From contig NZ_JACEFB010000015.1 in assembly GCF_013694095.1 (NCBI RefSeq), positions 45,549 through 109,548 on the forward strand: DNA of 64,000 nt. The letters are read 5' to 3'. Made by a program: the position numbers and the translations under genes. Each line of letters opens with the position of its first letter. The first letter of the stretch is position 1. The notes below the pieces were generated by a model. That model saw only the letters and a program-made list of their open reading frames with translations. It made no database searches and was not told where the DNA came from. Below are positions 26,173 through 35,541 of the stretch, piece after piece. The DNA comes from Thermogemmata fonticola. Its GTDB lineage: Bacteria; Planctomycetota; Planctomycetia; Gemmatales; Gemmataceae.

Positions 26173-27312
26173 TCAGGAACGGAAGGCGCGCGGCCCGGAG
26201 GGAAAGGGCCGGTGCCAGCCCACGGCTTCCAGCGGGACGCAGGGTGTCTGGCCGCTCCAGACTTCGGCGATTAGCCGGGCAGTACCGGGGGAAAGCTGGA
26301 CGCCGGCGCGAAAATGGCCCGCGGCCATCCAGACATTCTCCCAGCCGGGCAACGGGCCAATGATGGGCCAGCCATCCCGCGAACCGGGGCGCAGGCCGCT
26401 CCAGCATTTCACCAGTTCGGCTTGGTGCAAAGGGGGCAGCAGGCGGGTGGCAAAATCGAGCAATTCCGCCACGGCCCCGGCGGTGTTCGCTTTGGTGAAG
26501 CCAGCTTCCGGCTCCTCGGTGGACCCGACCAGATAGTGGCCATCCCCGCGCGGGACGATGTACCGCTTGCCCACTATGAGGATGCGGTGGCTCAGAGGCG
26601 GGGCGAAGCGCACCAGGACGATCTGGCCCCGCACCGGATGGATACCCGCGCCGACGCTGCCGAGGTGCTTCAGGACGCCGTCCGTCCAGGCGCCCGCGGC
26701 CAGCAAGATGCGCTCAACAGCCTGCACACTTCCATCCGCCAAAAGCACGCCCTGCGCCCGCGGCGGCGAACCGGCAAGCCCCACGACTTCCTCCTGCGGA
26801 TGCAACTCCACCTGCCGGCGTTCGCAGGCAGCGATCAAGCCGCGCATCAGCCACGGATTGCGCACCTGGGCCATACCCGGCAGATACCACGCCGTCATAC
26901 CTTCCGGCGGAATCACTCCTGCTTCCCGCCGCCGGCATTCCTCCGCTTCCCAGCGCTCGAAGGCGATGCCTTCCGCTGACCACAGGGCCGTCACTTCCGC
27001 CGCTTCTTCCGCTTCCAGGAACTCGATCCCGCCGCAGCGGCGATAGCCAATGTCGATCCCTGTCAGCTCCCGCAGTTCTTCGGCCAAGGAGGGGAATCGG
27101 GCTGCCCCGATCGCCCGCAGCCGTTCCCACGGCAGGGCCGCCTTGTCAACCTGACCTGGTGGAATGATTCCCGCTCCCGCCCAGGATGCTTCCTGGCCCA
27201 GTGCCCCGCGATCCCACACTCCGACTCGCCAGCCACGACAGGCCAGTTCATAAGCGCAGCTCAGGCCGATCACCCCGCCGCCCACCACCGCAATGTCCAC
27301 ACTTCCCCTCAT
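26173..27312 (-). CDS. thiO: FAD-dependent glycine/D-amino-acid oxidase (ThiO-like)
   Basis: Encodes 379 residues. The N-terminus is a Rossmann FAD-binding motif (VDIAVVGGGVIGLSCAYELA), followed by the DAO-family block ALGQEASWAGAGIIPPGQ. The C-terminal block RPGSRDGWPIIGPLPGWENV and AAGHFRAGVQLSPGTARLIA is the conserved FAD/substrate segment of ThiO and related glycine oxidases. ThiO makes iminoglycine for the thiazole moiety of thiamine. No other thi gene is in the window, so substrate and pathway are by family resemblance only. A sarcosine or general D-amino-acid oxidase is the alternative. The ATG is at 27312. Confidence 0.8.
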   Translation of the reverse strand: MRGSVDIAVVGGGVIGLSCAYELACRGWRVGVWDRGALGQEASWAGAGIIPPGQVDKAALPWERLRAIGAARFPSLAEELRELTGIDIGYRRCGGIEFLEAEEAAEVTALWSAEGIAFERWEAEECRRREAGVIPPEGMTAWYLPGMAQVRNPWLMRGLIAACERRQVELHPQEEVVGLAGSPPRAQGVLLADGSVQAVERILLAAGAWTDGVLKHLGSVGAGIHPVRGQIVLVRFAPPLSHRILIVGKRYIVPRGDGHYLVGSTEEPEAGFTKANTAGAVAELLDFATRLLPPLHQAELVKCWSGLRPGSRDGWPIIGPLPGWENVWMAAGHFRAGVQLSPGTARLIAEVWSGQTPCVPLEAVGWHRPFPSGPRAFRS

Positions 27313-27596
27313 ACCGGCATTCTACGAGCCGCCATCCGAACAGGAGCAGCAGGCAGCCGCGAGCCTTCGCCCTGTCTGCTCCCATTTCCTCGTCATCCTT
27401 TGGCTATTCACCCTCGTCAACCCGCCGCCTGCGCAGGGGAGCGGGAGCCGAAATGGAAGCGTGACTCCGGGTAAACCCTCACCGGCGGCTGTGTGGTTTT
27501 CCCCCATGCGAAGCAGTCAGAAGGGAATGCAGCACGATGAAGGGATTGGAGCACGGGAAAAAGTCATCGCTGACGCAGGAAGGAACGGCAGGCGGT

Positions 27597-28802
27597 TCAT
27601 GCGCCGTACTTGCCGAGGCGGCGGGCGTGAGCCATCGCCAGGAGCATCAGATACTGAGCGGGAAATTGTCCCAACCCGCCGCGCAGACAGTCTCGTTCCC
27701 CGAACTTGGTCGCTTCATCCGGGCGGCAGGTGTCGGCTAGAAGCAGGGTGGGCACCGGATGCCAGGAATGGCTCCGCAGCTTACTGGGTGTGGAGTGGTC
27801 GCCGGTGACAATGAGAACATCGGGCCGCAAGGCGCGGATCTGCGGGATGGCAGCATCGAGTTGCTCGATCATCTGGACCTTGGCGGCGAAGTTGCCGTCT
27901 TCCCCCGTCGAATCCGTGTATTTGTAGTGGAGGAAGAAGAAGTCATACTCTTTCCAGACACGGCCGAGGGTGGCGATCTGCTCCTGGAGGGATGCCCCGG
28001 CGTCGAGCACGTCCATGCCGACGAGTCGGGCCAGGCCTTTGTACATCGGATAAACAGCCAGAGCGGCGGCTTTGAGGCCGTACACCTCGGTAAAGGCGGG
28101 AATGGCAGGCCGGCGGGCTGCCCCTCGGAGGGTGACCCCATTGAGGGGAGCGCAATCCGCGAGCACTTGCCGAGCGGCGGCGGTGAACTGATTGATCAGC
28201 TCCGCAGTCTTCTGCGAGGCCGGGTCTGCACCTTGGGCCGTCAAGGGTGCCACGCCGACGGCCTGCGGGTCGGTGTCGTTGACCTGGTCCCCCAGTCCCG
28301 TCCCCCGCAACACTAGCACGAAGCGATGCTCCCGCACCGGCTCAACGAACAGCTCCACTCCCGGCAGTTGAATGCGCCGCAGACGTTCGACCGCCGCCAG
28401 GTTCTGCTCTTGCGAAGGCCGGCCGGCCCGCCGATCGGTGATCCGTCCCTGGCCATCCAGGGTGCAGAAGTTCCCCCGGATCGCCACATCCTCCGGACCG
28501 ATCGGGAAGTTGATCCCTAAGGCTTCCAGAATGCCGCGACCAATGCGATACTGGAGCGGATCGTAGCCGAAGAGGGCCAAATGGCCTGGACCGCTGCCCG
28601 GCGCAATCCCCGGCAGCACGGGAATGGACAGGCCGCAAACTCCCTCCTGGACGCAGGCATCCAGATTCGGCGTGCGGGCGCTTTCCAGCTCGGTCAAGCC
28701 GCCCGGTTCCAGGGGAAGTCCCCCCAGTCCGTCGGCGACGAGAAGAACGATTTTACTGTCTGCCGGTTCCCGTAACTCACGGATCAAATCCTGGGTGGTC
28801 AT
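27597..28802 (-). CDS. apgM: cofactor-independent phosphoglycerate mutase, archaeal type
   Basis: Encodes 401 residues, the usual size of the ApgM group of the alkaline phosphatase superfamily. Metal ligands and nucleophile motifs are visible: KIVLLVADGLGGLPLEPGG at the N-terminus, TPNLDACVQEG, the serine-containing GIAPGSGPGHLALFGYDP, and the C-terminal TGDHSTPSKLRSHSWHPVP. The enzyme interconverts 3- and 2-phosphoglycerate in glycolysis and gluconeogenesis. It is divergent from the glucose-6-phosphate isomerase gene 77 bases away, so two glycolytic genes share one intergenic control region. The assignment is secure. Confidence 0.92.
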   Translation of the reverse strand: MTTQDLIRELREPADSKIVLLVADGLGGLPLEPGGLTELESARTPNLDACVQEGVCGLSIPVLPGIAPGSGPGHLALFGYDPLQYRIGRGILEALGINFPIGPEDVAIRGNFCTLDGQGRITDRRAGRPSQEQNLAAVERLRRIQLPGVELFVEPVREHRFVLVLRGTGLGDQVNDTDPQAVGVAPLTAQGADPASQKTAELINQFTAAARQVLADCAPLNGVTLRGAARRPAIPAFTEVYGLKAAALAVYPMYKGLARLVGMDVLDAGASLQEQIATLGRVWKEYDFFFLHYKYTDSTGEDGNFAAKVQMIEQLDAAIPQIRALRPDVLIVTGDHSTPSKLRSHSWHPVPTLLLADTCRPDEATKFGERDCLRGGLGQFPAQYLMLLAMAHARRLGKYGA

Positions 28803-28879
28803 AAGGCCAAGTTTACAGCGGTTCGCTTGCAGCGTACAGTGATGGTAAGCCCGATCCTCAGATAGGGGGGGACGCCGTC

Positions 28880-30376
28880 ATGCAATTGCCGGATGAATCG
28901 GTGGAATACGATTATCGCCGCCTGCTATTGCCGGTGGCGGACGCCTGGACGCCGCTCGCGGAATTGCAAGCCCGTCATTTCCTGGACCCGGCCCAGTTGG
29001 AACAGATCAAAAAGGATGTGCTGGCTGTGCGAGGCCGAGTGGCTGCCGAGCGGGATTTGCAAACGGTGCCTCCCAGGGACCAACCCCTCCAGGCCGGGTT
29101 CATCGACCTGCCCCAGAAGCTGCTCGATGCCTACCGTCGCCGCCAGGATGCCAGCGAGTTAGGGAAACTCCTGCGGATCGCCCAGCGCTTGCGGGAGGAA
29201 GCCGGCCGCGTCGTGGTCCTCGGCATCGGCGGCAGCTACCTGGGGGCCAAGGCCCTCATCGACGCCCTCTGCCACAGCTACCACAATGAAATGCCGGCCC
29301 AGTTGCGCCTCAACCGCCCCCGCATCTACTTTGAAGGAAATAACGTCGATAACGACACGCTGCACGAACTCATCGAACTGCTGGACAATACCCTGGTCGA
29401 TCCGGACATCCCGGAGGAACGCTGGGCTTTGATTGTCATCAGCAAGTCCGGCGGTACTCTGGAAACTGCCGCCGCATTCCGCGTCCTTTGGCGGGAGTTG
29501 GCCCGCTGCTATGGCGCCAAGTCCGAATTGCTCCGCCGCCTGGTCGTGCCCGTGACCGGACCCAAGGGGAAACTGCGCGAATGGTTCCAGGCCGAAGGGT
29601 ATGGCGAAGAGGAAATCCTGACCATCCCCGACGACATCGGCGGGCGCTACAGCATCTTCACTCCGGTGGGACTGTTACCCGCCGCCGTGGTCGGTCTGGA
29701 TGTGCGGGCGTTGCTCCAGGGCGCCGCCGCCATGACCAAGCGCTTCCTTGAAGAGTCCTTCGAGCGCAACCCCGTGCTGCAATTCGCCGCCGTCAATTAC
29801 CTCATGACCGAACAGTTGGGCAAGCCGATCCGCGTCCTGGCCGTTTGGTCCCGCAAGCTCGAAGCCATCGGTTGGTGGTACGATCAGTTACTCGCCGAAT
29901 CCCTGGGCAAGCAAGGCCGCGGGGCGACTCCCCTCACCGTGGTCAACACCCGCGATCTCCACAGCCGCGGGCAGCAGCATCAGGAAGGCAGCCGCGACAA
30001 GCTCATCAACAACCTCGTGGTGAAAACGCCGCGCCATCCGCCGGTCATTCTCGGCATGGCCGAACACAACGAGGACGATCTCAACCAATTCAGCCGCAAA
30101 GGCTATCCCGATCTACTCGAAGCCGCCTACGCCGGGACCATGCAAGCCTATTGGGAAGCCGCCCGACCCACCGCCGACATCCTCCTGCCCACCCTCAACG
30201 AATACACCCTCGGCCAGGTGTTCCAAATGCTGATGCTCGCCACCGTCGTGGAAGGCCGCCTCATGAAGATCAACCCCTACGGCCAGCCCGGCGTCGAAGC
30301 CTACAAGGCCAACATGATGCGCCTCCTCAAGGCGACCCCCAATCTCCCCAAGGGAGACACGGCGGGTACTCCCTGA
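28880..30376 (+). CDS. pgi: glucose-6-phosphate isomerase
   Basis: Encodes 498 residues. The sugar-phosphate-binding SIS blocks are clear: VVVLGIGGSYLGAKALIDAL, VISKSGGTLETAAAFRVL, and GGRYSIFTPVGLLPAAVVGL. The substrate-contact region NTRDLHSRGQQHQEGSRDK follows. These match the phosphoglucose isomerase family (glucose 6-phosphate to fructose 6-phosphate); length is within the bacterial range of 450-550. AGGGGGGG precedes the ATG. It is divergent from apgM. Confidence 0.93.
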   Translation: MQLPDESVEYDYRRLLLPVADAWTPLAELQARHFLDPAQLEQIKKDVLAVRGRVAAERDLQTVPPRDQPLQAGFIDLPQKLLDAYRRRQDASELGKLLRIAQRLREEAGRVVVLGIGGSYLGAKALIDALCHSYHNEMPAQLRLNRPRIYFEGNNVDNDTLHELIELLDNTLVDPDIPEERWALIVISKSGGTLETAAAFRVLWRELARCYGAKSELLRRLVVPVTGPKGKLREWFQAEGYGEEEILTIPDDIGGRYSIFTPVGLLPAAVVGLDVRALLQGAAAMTKRFLEESFERNPVLQFAAVNYLMTEQLGKPIRVLAVWSRKLEAIGWWYDQLLAESLGKQGRGATPLTVVNTRDLHSRGQQHQEGSRDKLINNLVVKTPRHPPVILGMAEHNEDDLNQFSRKGYPDLLEAAYAGTMQAYWEAARPTADILLPTLNEYTLGQVFQMLMLATVVEGRLMKINPYGQPGVEAYKANMMRLLKATPNLPKGDTAGTP

Positions 30377-30654
30377 CACGCCCACAGGTGGCCCTCCCGA
30401 AAACTCTCCGGTAGGAGGTACCTTTCCAAAAAAACCGTTGGAAACTGCCGTCGCAATCGCCGGGCCAATCGCCCTAACCTTCAACGGTCCGAAACCGCTC
30501 CCCTATGGCTCCCATCTATGGCTCCCATCCGGGGTAGTCCGAAGCGCGTCCTTCGGGAAAAAAGTAGTCCGAAGCGCGTCTTCCGGGAAAATGACGCTCC
30601 CAAGGGCCGGTCAGGAAACGGAGCTGTCACTTCGAGTGGTTGGGACAGGTCGAT
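30377..30654. repeat. intergenic with short tandem duplications
   Basis: Two small duplications occur in the gap between converging genes. TATGGCTCCCATC is repeated twice at 30503-30528. A unit of 28-30 bases (GTAGTCCGAAGCGCGTC...) is repeated at 30534-30563 and 30564-30591 with one transposition-like difference (CCTTCGG versus CTTCCGG). CCGAAG with CTTCGG within the first unit can form a small hairpin. No gene is supported. Confidence 0.6.
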
Positions 30655-31215
30655 TCACCGCGACGAGGAAGCGGGGGTGGAGGCTTCCTCGCCGAGCAGG
30701 CGGAGTTGGCTTTCCGCGCTGGTGAGCCGTTCCAGTACCGTCTGCAAGGGCAACCCCCTCTCCGCGGCTTCTTCCAGAGTCAGTTGCTGGCGAAGCTGGG
30801 CCAGTTCCCCCCGGCTGCGATCCCGGATGTCCCGCAAGCGTTTCGCTTCCGGAGACTGGGGGGAAATCAGTCGGGCAGCCTCATGGAGCGTGGGAGCCAA
30901 ACCCTCGCGGATGACCAGAACGAGCAGCTCGCTCAGTTGATTCAAGCGGGAGGTGTCTTGTTCCTGAGCCGCCCGGTGCAGAGCCTGGCCCAGCGTGCGC
31001 GCCGTACGCTGGCATTCCTCGGCCCGATCCAGAGGATGGCGGGACGCCGCCAGGTCCAGACCGTGATCCACGAGCATCCCAGCCAGCACCCGGTGATGCT
31101 GGAACAGGCGGGCACGATCCGCCGCGGGCAACACACGCCCAGGGGCCTGAGCGCCGACCCACGCGCTCAGCACCAGCATCACCCCTGTGGTCACCCCCCA
31201 GCGTTTCGCCTTCAT
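30655..31215 (-). CDS. small secreted helical protein, third gene of sigma operon
   Basis: Encodes 186 residues. A signal peptide is visible (RWGVTTGVMLVLSAWVGAQA). The mature protein is almost entirely helical and charged (HHRVLAGMLVDHGLDLA, ARTLGQALHRAAQEQDTSRL, RGELAQLRQQLTLEEAAERG). It is the last of three minus-strand genes: sigma factor, anti-sigma factor, this. The anti-sigma factor's C-terminal domain has a similar helical pattern (VAQETQALARIASPEELREL), so this may be a periplasmic partner. No family is recognised; the role is inferred from position. Confidence 0.6.
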   Translation of the reverse strand: MKAKRWGVTTGVMLVLSAWVGAQAPGRVLPAADRARLFQHHRVLAGMLVDHGLDLAASRHPLDRAEECQRTARTLGQALHRAAQEQDTSRLNQLSELLVLVIREGLAPTLHEAARLISPQSPEAKRLRDIRDRSRGELAQLRQQLTLEEAAERGLPLQTVLERLTSAESQLRLLGEEASTPASSSR

Positions 31216-31384
31216 TGTGGCACCTCACCTCACCCGTGCTCTGTCGCCCTCCCTTGCCAGTTCCTCCGAAGCTTGACCTCACCGGGCTTCCTCACCGGAT
31301 TCCTGGACCGTCCACCTTTGCGCCGGTTTCCTTCCATCGATTCGATCTTCTGTTCCGTCACTTTGGGCCTACGTGCCACTGGGC

Positions 31385-32212
31385 TTACGTGCCGCTGAGG
31401 CGCTTGATTTTGTGTTCGCCTTCGCGGGCGGTCTGGGCCAGTTGCCGCAGGACCAGTTGGGCGTGTGGAGGGACCGTATCGAGCAAGTTCTCCGTGGCCT
31501 GGGCCGTGGCGGCGAGTCGTCCCGCCATTTCTAATAACTGCTGCCGTTCCCGTTCCGTTTGCATCTGGGCAGCCCATTCCTCAGCTTGCTGAATCAGCCC
31601 GCGTTCCACCACTTTGTCGTACCAGCGGACGAGTTCCCGCAGCTCTTCAGGGCTAGCGATGCGGGCCAAGGCCTGGGTTTCCTGGGCCACGGTGTCCGCC
31701 AGGGCGCTGAGGGCTTGCAGGCGCTGACCGGCGGTACTCGCGCGGGCCAAGGCGACATCATGCGCCACCAGTTGCTCCAAGAAAGGATACGAGACGCCGG
31801 AATGCGCCGCCTCCGGCTGCGGCCCAGACCCAGACCCGCCGGCATAGATCCCAACCACTACGGCTGCCGCGGCCAGAGCGCCCGCCGTGATGAGCCAGGC
31901 TCGCAGCCTCCACTGCCGCCCTGGGAACCGGCTCGGCATCGGTGGGGAATAGCGTAGGGAGGAGGGAACGGTCCCGGACGCTGGCCGCAATTGCGCGAGC
32001 AAGCGTGCCTTGCCGCCGCTGCTGGGGGGAACCCGCAGTTGACCCAAAGCGCTTTCCAATTCCGCGGCCTGCTCCGCCCAGACCCGGCAATCCGCGCACT
32101 GCTCCGCATGCTGACGCAGGCGGCTGGGAACAAAGCGCGGGTCCGGCAGTGCCAGCACCGCCCGGCGGAACTGCCGGCAGGTCCATTCTCGCGGGCCGGA
32201 AGAATCGCTCAT
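31385..32212 (-). CDS. zinc-finger anti-sigma factor
   Basis: Encodes 275 residues. The N-terminus carries the zf-HC2 anti-sigma motif HAEQCADC (His35, Cys39, Cys42). A single membrane helix lies about residues 104-125 (LRAWLITAGALAAAAVVVGI), followed by a periplasmic helical domain of about 145 residues. This topology is standard for ECF anti-sigma factors, which hold the sigma factor at the inner membrane until a signal releases it. The gene starts 77 bases after the sigma gene's stop on the same strand. The inducing signal is unknown. Confidence 0.82.
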   Translation of the reverse strand: MSDSSGPREWTCRQFRRAVLALPDPRFVPSRLRQHAEQCADCRVWAEQAAELESALGQLRVPPSSGGKARLLAQLRPASGTVPSSLRYSPPMPSRFPGRQWRLRAWLITAGALAAAAVVVGIYAGGSGSGPQPEAAHSGVSYPFLEQLVAHDVALARASTAGQRLQALSALADTVAQETQALARIASPEELRELVRWYDKVVERGLIQQAEEWAAQMQTERERQQLLEMAGRLAATAQATENLLDTVPPHAQLVLRQLAQTAREGEHKIKRLSGT

Positions 32213-32289
32213 GATGGGGTCTCCCTTGCGTCCTGGCTGTTCGCTGTTCCCTTGTTTTTCCAGGCTCTTTCAGGCCGAAGCGCTTCCTT

Positions 32290-32895
32290 TCAAGCGGTTT
32301 CCGGTCCGTCGCGGGTCTTGGGGGGGAGTAATTCCGGGGCCAGTTGCTGGAGGAGTAATTGTCGGGCCTTGAATACCCGCCAGCGGGCTGTCTCCTCCGT
32401 GGTCCGCAAAATCCGGGCCACCTCGCGGAACGATAACCCCTCATACACCCGCAGCAACAGGGCCGCTCGGAAATCCAGCGGCAGACTCGCAACTGCGCTC
32501 TCCACACGCTCCAGCCATTCCCGTTGTTCCGCGGCCACCTCCGCCCGCACCTGGGCCGTACCGCTCACATCCTCCGGCAGCGGGTGGTTCCCGTGGCGCT
32601 CGCCCCGCTTGCGGTTCACAAAGTTGTTATGCCCGATGCGGAAAAGCCAAGCCCGGAAATTGCTCCCGGCCCGGAACGAGTCTAGCCCGGCCAACGCCTT
32701 GAGGAAGGTCTCCTGGGTCAGGTCCTCGGCAGTGTGCCGGTCCTGCGCCAGATGGTACAGCCAGCGGTACAAGCGGTCCCAATACCGCTCCACAAGCTGA
32801 GCGAACGCCTGACGGTCGCCGGCTTGCGCGGACCGGACCCAGCAGGTTTCATCATCCGGGTGGGAACGATTGCTGGCATTCACGCGGCGGCTCAT
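32290..32895 (-). CDS. ECF-type RNA polymerase sigma factor
   Basis: Encodes 201 residues. Region 2 is clear (AFAQLVERYWDRLYRWLYHL, then HTAEDLTQETFLKALAGLDS, then FRAWLFRIGHNNFVNRKRGE). Region 4 is clear as well (LPLDFRAALLLRVYEGLSFR followed by VARILRTTEETARWRVFKAR). The start was set at 32895, where AGGTGG lies just upstream and the family N-terminus fits. The open frame extends another 236 codons upstream, but that is antisense or non-family sequence. It directs transcription of an unknown regulon and is followed by its anti-sigma factor. It lies 197 bases downstream of the capsid cassette, same strand. Confidence 0.88.
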   Translation of the reverse strand: MSRRVNASNRSHPDDETCWVRSAQAGDRQAFAQLVERYWDRLYRWLYHLAQDRHTAEDLTQETFLKALAGLDSFRAGSNFRAWLFRIGHNNFVNRKRGERHGNHPLPEDVSGTAQVRAEVAAEQREWLERVESAVASLPLDFRAALLLRVYEGLSFREVARILRTTEETARWRVFKARQLLLQQLAPELLPPKTRDGPETA

Positions 32896-33092
32896 CCACC
32901 TGAATTCCTGGCAGCCTCCAGTGCGACTGTCTTTACTATACCACCTTTCCCGCACGGATGTGCGCCGCCGGGGAGCCAGCAGGTTCCGGCCCCAGCTTTC
33001 CCGCCGGCGTCCGTTCCACCGCTCAACCCCATTAACGCTCCTCCGTCTGTTCCCGTTGGCGCTTTTCATCCCCTCGCCTCCCAGTGACTCCC

Positions 33093-33698
33093 CTATAACG
33101 GTGGGGCGCGAAACGGCTGCAACAACTGCACCACCCCCGCGGGCATCCGGGGCAATCCCGACACCGCCGGCCACGGCCAGGTCTTCATCTCCGTGCCGCT
33201 CTGCTGGCTCACCAGCAACTCGTGATTCTGGACCATCGCCGTGCGCGTCAAGCGGTACCAGTAGCCGACCAGTTGAATGAATGCCTCCCGCACCGCCACC
33301 GGCGTCGCTCCGCTCGGCGTCGTGTACACCACTTGCAACGCGCCGGGCCAATCTCCGTTGCCCCCGTCCTGTGGCTCCAGAAACGGCCCATCCACCGATT
33401 CCACCACGCCCCGCTCCCGGTGCACCACAAAACTGGTCAACGGCCGCTCCGTGTAAGGCCCAAACTCCCGCTTGGGGTCCACCTTGAGGCTCACCAGCGT
33501 CTCCACAGGGAAATTGCGCAAAAACACTAGGGTGTAACCGGCGGCGTGCACCTCCGTGAAGGTCCCGCCGGTCCACTCCCGCCCGGTGTACTCCCGAATC
33601 CATTCCCCCGCAGAGGTCATCAGGCGCTCCAGCAGGCCGTCGCTGTCCGTCCCGCTGATTCCCAGCGCCAGCTTCACATTCGCCAAGGTTTCCAGCAT
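33093..33698 (-). CDS. phage head-tail connector protein
   Basis: Encodes 201 residues, starting MLETLANVKLALGISGTDSD with AAAAGGAGG upstream. The N-terminal helix pattern (LLERLMTSAGEWIREYTGRE) matches the gp6-like head-tail connector/adaptor family, which forms a ring below the portal and links capsid to tail. Residues about 60-165 are beta-rich, and AVREAFIQLVGYWYRLTRT is a conserved-looking C-terminal helix. The family is normally about 100 residues, so this version is long. It is the last gene of the capsid cassette, with no tail genes beyond it. Confidence 0.72.
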   Translation of the reverse strand: MLETLANVKLALGISGTDSDGLLERLMTSAGEWIREYTGREWTGGTFTEVHAAGYTLVFLRNFPVETLVSLKVDPKREFGPYTERPLTSFVVHRERGVVESVDGPFLEPQDGGNGDWPGALQVVYTTPSGATPVAVREAFIQLVGYWYRLTRTAMVQNHELLVSQQSGTEMKTWPWPAVSGLPRMPAGVVQLLQPFRAPPL

Positions 33699-33958
33699 GT
33701 GTGAACCTCCTTTTAGAAAAATCAACAGAGTAAAATTGTCATAATAATTCTGAGTTATTTGTTTTGGATATTTGACAATACAATAGAAACCATCGGATTT
33801 TGAGAGAATCGAGGAGGCAGAGACCAGGCGGCGCGAGGAGTCGGCCTCGTCCCCACCGGTCGCGGACCGTCCGCCCCCCTGGACCGGCAGTGTGCCTCTC
33901 CCCGCGCCGCATCTTCGCATGGGCTACCTCCGGGTTGGCCACGAGGAACTGGCAGCGC
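33699..33958. promoter_or_regulatory. AT-rich intergenic between capsid and connector genes
   Basis: 260 bases with a strongly AT-rich half (33715-33805), unlike the coding sequence on both sides. The 11-mer ATTTGACAATA occurs on the plus strand at 33770-33780, and the same 11-mer occurs on the minus strand upstream of the capsid gene at 35506-35516. A second TGACAAT is at 33734-33740 on the minus strand. This suggests a shared regulator or promoter feature, not proven. Confidence 0.4.
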
Positions 33959-35371
33959 TCAAGCGATGACCAACTGATCGCAGAGCACGAAGCTGGCCGC
34001 ATGCCGTGGGCCAGCGTCGATGTGCTGGATGCCCCGCAAAACCGTTTGATCGTTCTGCAAGGCACTGTCTCCCAGACCGCTGGCGAGAAACTCCATGATC
34101 CCCAGGCGGGCGATGATCCAGTCCGGGAAGTAGCCGAGCAGAATGTAGGTCAGGTTGGAGGCAGAGCCTTTGGTTCGGCTGTTGGACACTTGGGCGGACC
34201 GGACCACGCGCGTGCCGAAGAGCTTGGGCGGATTCGGGTCTCCGGCCTGGGGTTCGCGGAAGAGGAACACGCCGCGGTTGTCCCCCGTGCTGATAGCGTC
34301 CGTCCGCCGATTCATCAGGGCGGCATACATGCTCTTGCGCATGACCCAAGCGGTGGGAGCCTCCACCGCGTCGGGAAGGCGGCTTTCCATCAGGGCGACA
34401 TCCTGCGGCTGGAACAGGTCCCCGTTGGTTCCTGGTGCCGAGGCCGGATGCACCACGATGTCCGGATAAGTCAGCAGCCCCTGGATTTGTGTGCCGCCGC
34501 TCCCTTCCAGCATGGCCAGGTCCGCCTTGAGCGCTGCCGCCCGCGCCATGTCGTAGCGTACCAGTCCTTCCGCGCTGGGGCTGGCAAACCGTAGCAGTTC
34601 GTTATTCAGGCGCACCAGCACGCCGAGCTTCTTCGCCTGGAGGCTGAGCATGCCGGTTGCCGGCTGGCTTTCTGGAATGCTTGTCCCTTCCCCCACCCAG
34701 TAGGCGGTGCTGGCAGCAGTCAGCTTGGGGAATTGCAGGCGGCCGTTCGGCGGCAAAGCCACCTCCCGTGCTCCCGCGGCGGAGAACACCTCCAGGCTCC
34801 GCTGCAAATCGATCAGCTCGCCCACGTGCGGGCCAGCGACCAGCGTTCCCCCGGCGCTATCCGACACGGTGCCCAGCGCCTTACTCCACGGGGAGGTGCG
34901 TCGCCGCAGCCAGGCCGCCTCGTCCGGATCGTAGCGCTCCGTCGCTGCGCTGAGCTTCTGCCGCAGCTCCTCGCGCAGGCGCTGGCCTTGCGGCTCGAAG
35001 GCCGGCAGATGGGCACTCGCCAGTGGCACCAGAAACGACTGCTGCCCCTGATGCGGCACGAAGCCGTAGCCGCCGTACAACTGCCGCAACTGCTCGTGCA
35101 CGTGCAGCTCCTCCTTGGCCTGCTCCGGACCGACAAACCCCAGGGCCAAAGCAGCCGCCTTGAGCACCGAATAGCCTGCCGAGTCCTGGAGCACCGGCCC
35201 GCTGGTGACCCACGGCACGCGCCGCTCCACACGGACCGTCCCGCCTGGAGGAGCCTGCGCCGCCCGGCTCACCGCCGCGCGCGCCTCCTGTTCAATGAAT
35301 GCCACCAATTCCTCCCGGCTGTGGAACTTCTCCGGGACACCACCACTGCTCGACACAGACACACCGGTCAT
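33959..35371 (-). CDS. phage major capsid protein, HK97 fold
   Basis: Encodes 470 residues; CAGGAGGTT precedes the ATG. From about residue 190 onward the family pattern is clear: VSDSAGGTLVAGPHVGELID, then RLQFPKLTAASTAYWVGEGT, LSLQAKKLGVLVRLNNELLR, and LKADLAMLEGSGGTQIQGLL. The N-terminal 150-190 residues correspond to the delta/scaffold region that the prohead protease removes in HK97-type phages. The C-terminal part contains LFGTRVVRSAQVSN and a late beta-rich stretch. It lies between the protease and the connector, the canonical gene order. The protein is uninterrupted. Confidence 0.85.
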   Translation of the reverse strand: MTGVSVSSSGGVPEKFHSREELVAFIEQEARAAVSRAAQAPPGGTVRVERRVPWVTSGPVLQDSAGYSVLKAAALALGFVGPEQAKEELHVHEQLRQLYGGYGFVPHQGQQSFLVPLASAHLPAFEPQGQRLREELRQKLSAATERYDPDEAAWLRRRTSPWSKALGTVSDSAGGTLVAGPHVGELIDLQRSLEVFSAAGAREVALPPNGRLQFPKLTAASTAYWVGEGTSIPESQPATGMLSLQAKKLGVLVRLNNELLRFASPSAEGLVRYDMARAAALKADLAMLEGSGGTQIQGLLTYPDIVVHPASAPGTNGDLFQPQDVALMESRLPDAVEAPTAWVMRKSMYAALMNRRTDAISTGDNRGVFLFREPQAGDPNPPKLFGTRVVRSAQVSNSRTKGSASNLTYILLGYFPDWIIARLGIMEFLASGLGDSALQNDQTVLRGIQHIDAGPRHAASFVLCDQLVIA

Positions 35372-35541
35372 GGCTGAACCTCCTGAAAGAACACAAGGGA
35401 ACCGGAAACCAACACTCGCCATCCGCCGCACCGCTGATCGTCAGGCTAATTTTCGTTTGACAAAAACAATCTGCGATACGGCCTGGATTTTCCGAAAAAT
35501 TCGATTATTGTCAAATCCGATTAATTTCAATTTTTCTATTA
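35372..35541 (-). promoter_or_regulatory. AT-rich leader of the capsid gene
   Basis: Between the prohead protease stop and the capsid start lie 170 bases, AT-rich from about 35440. On the minus strand TTGACA (35509-35514) could be a -35 element, with GAAAAT (35487-35492) 16 bases away as a weak -10. A second TTGACA lies on the plus strand near 35457. Separate promoters for single capsid genes would be unusual in a phage operon. Confidence 0.35.
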
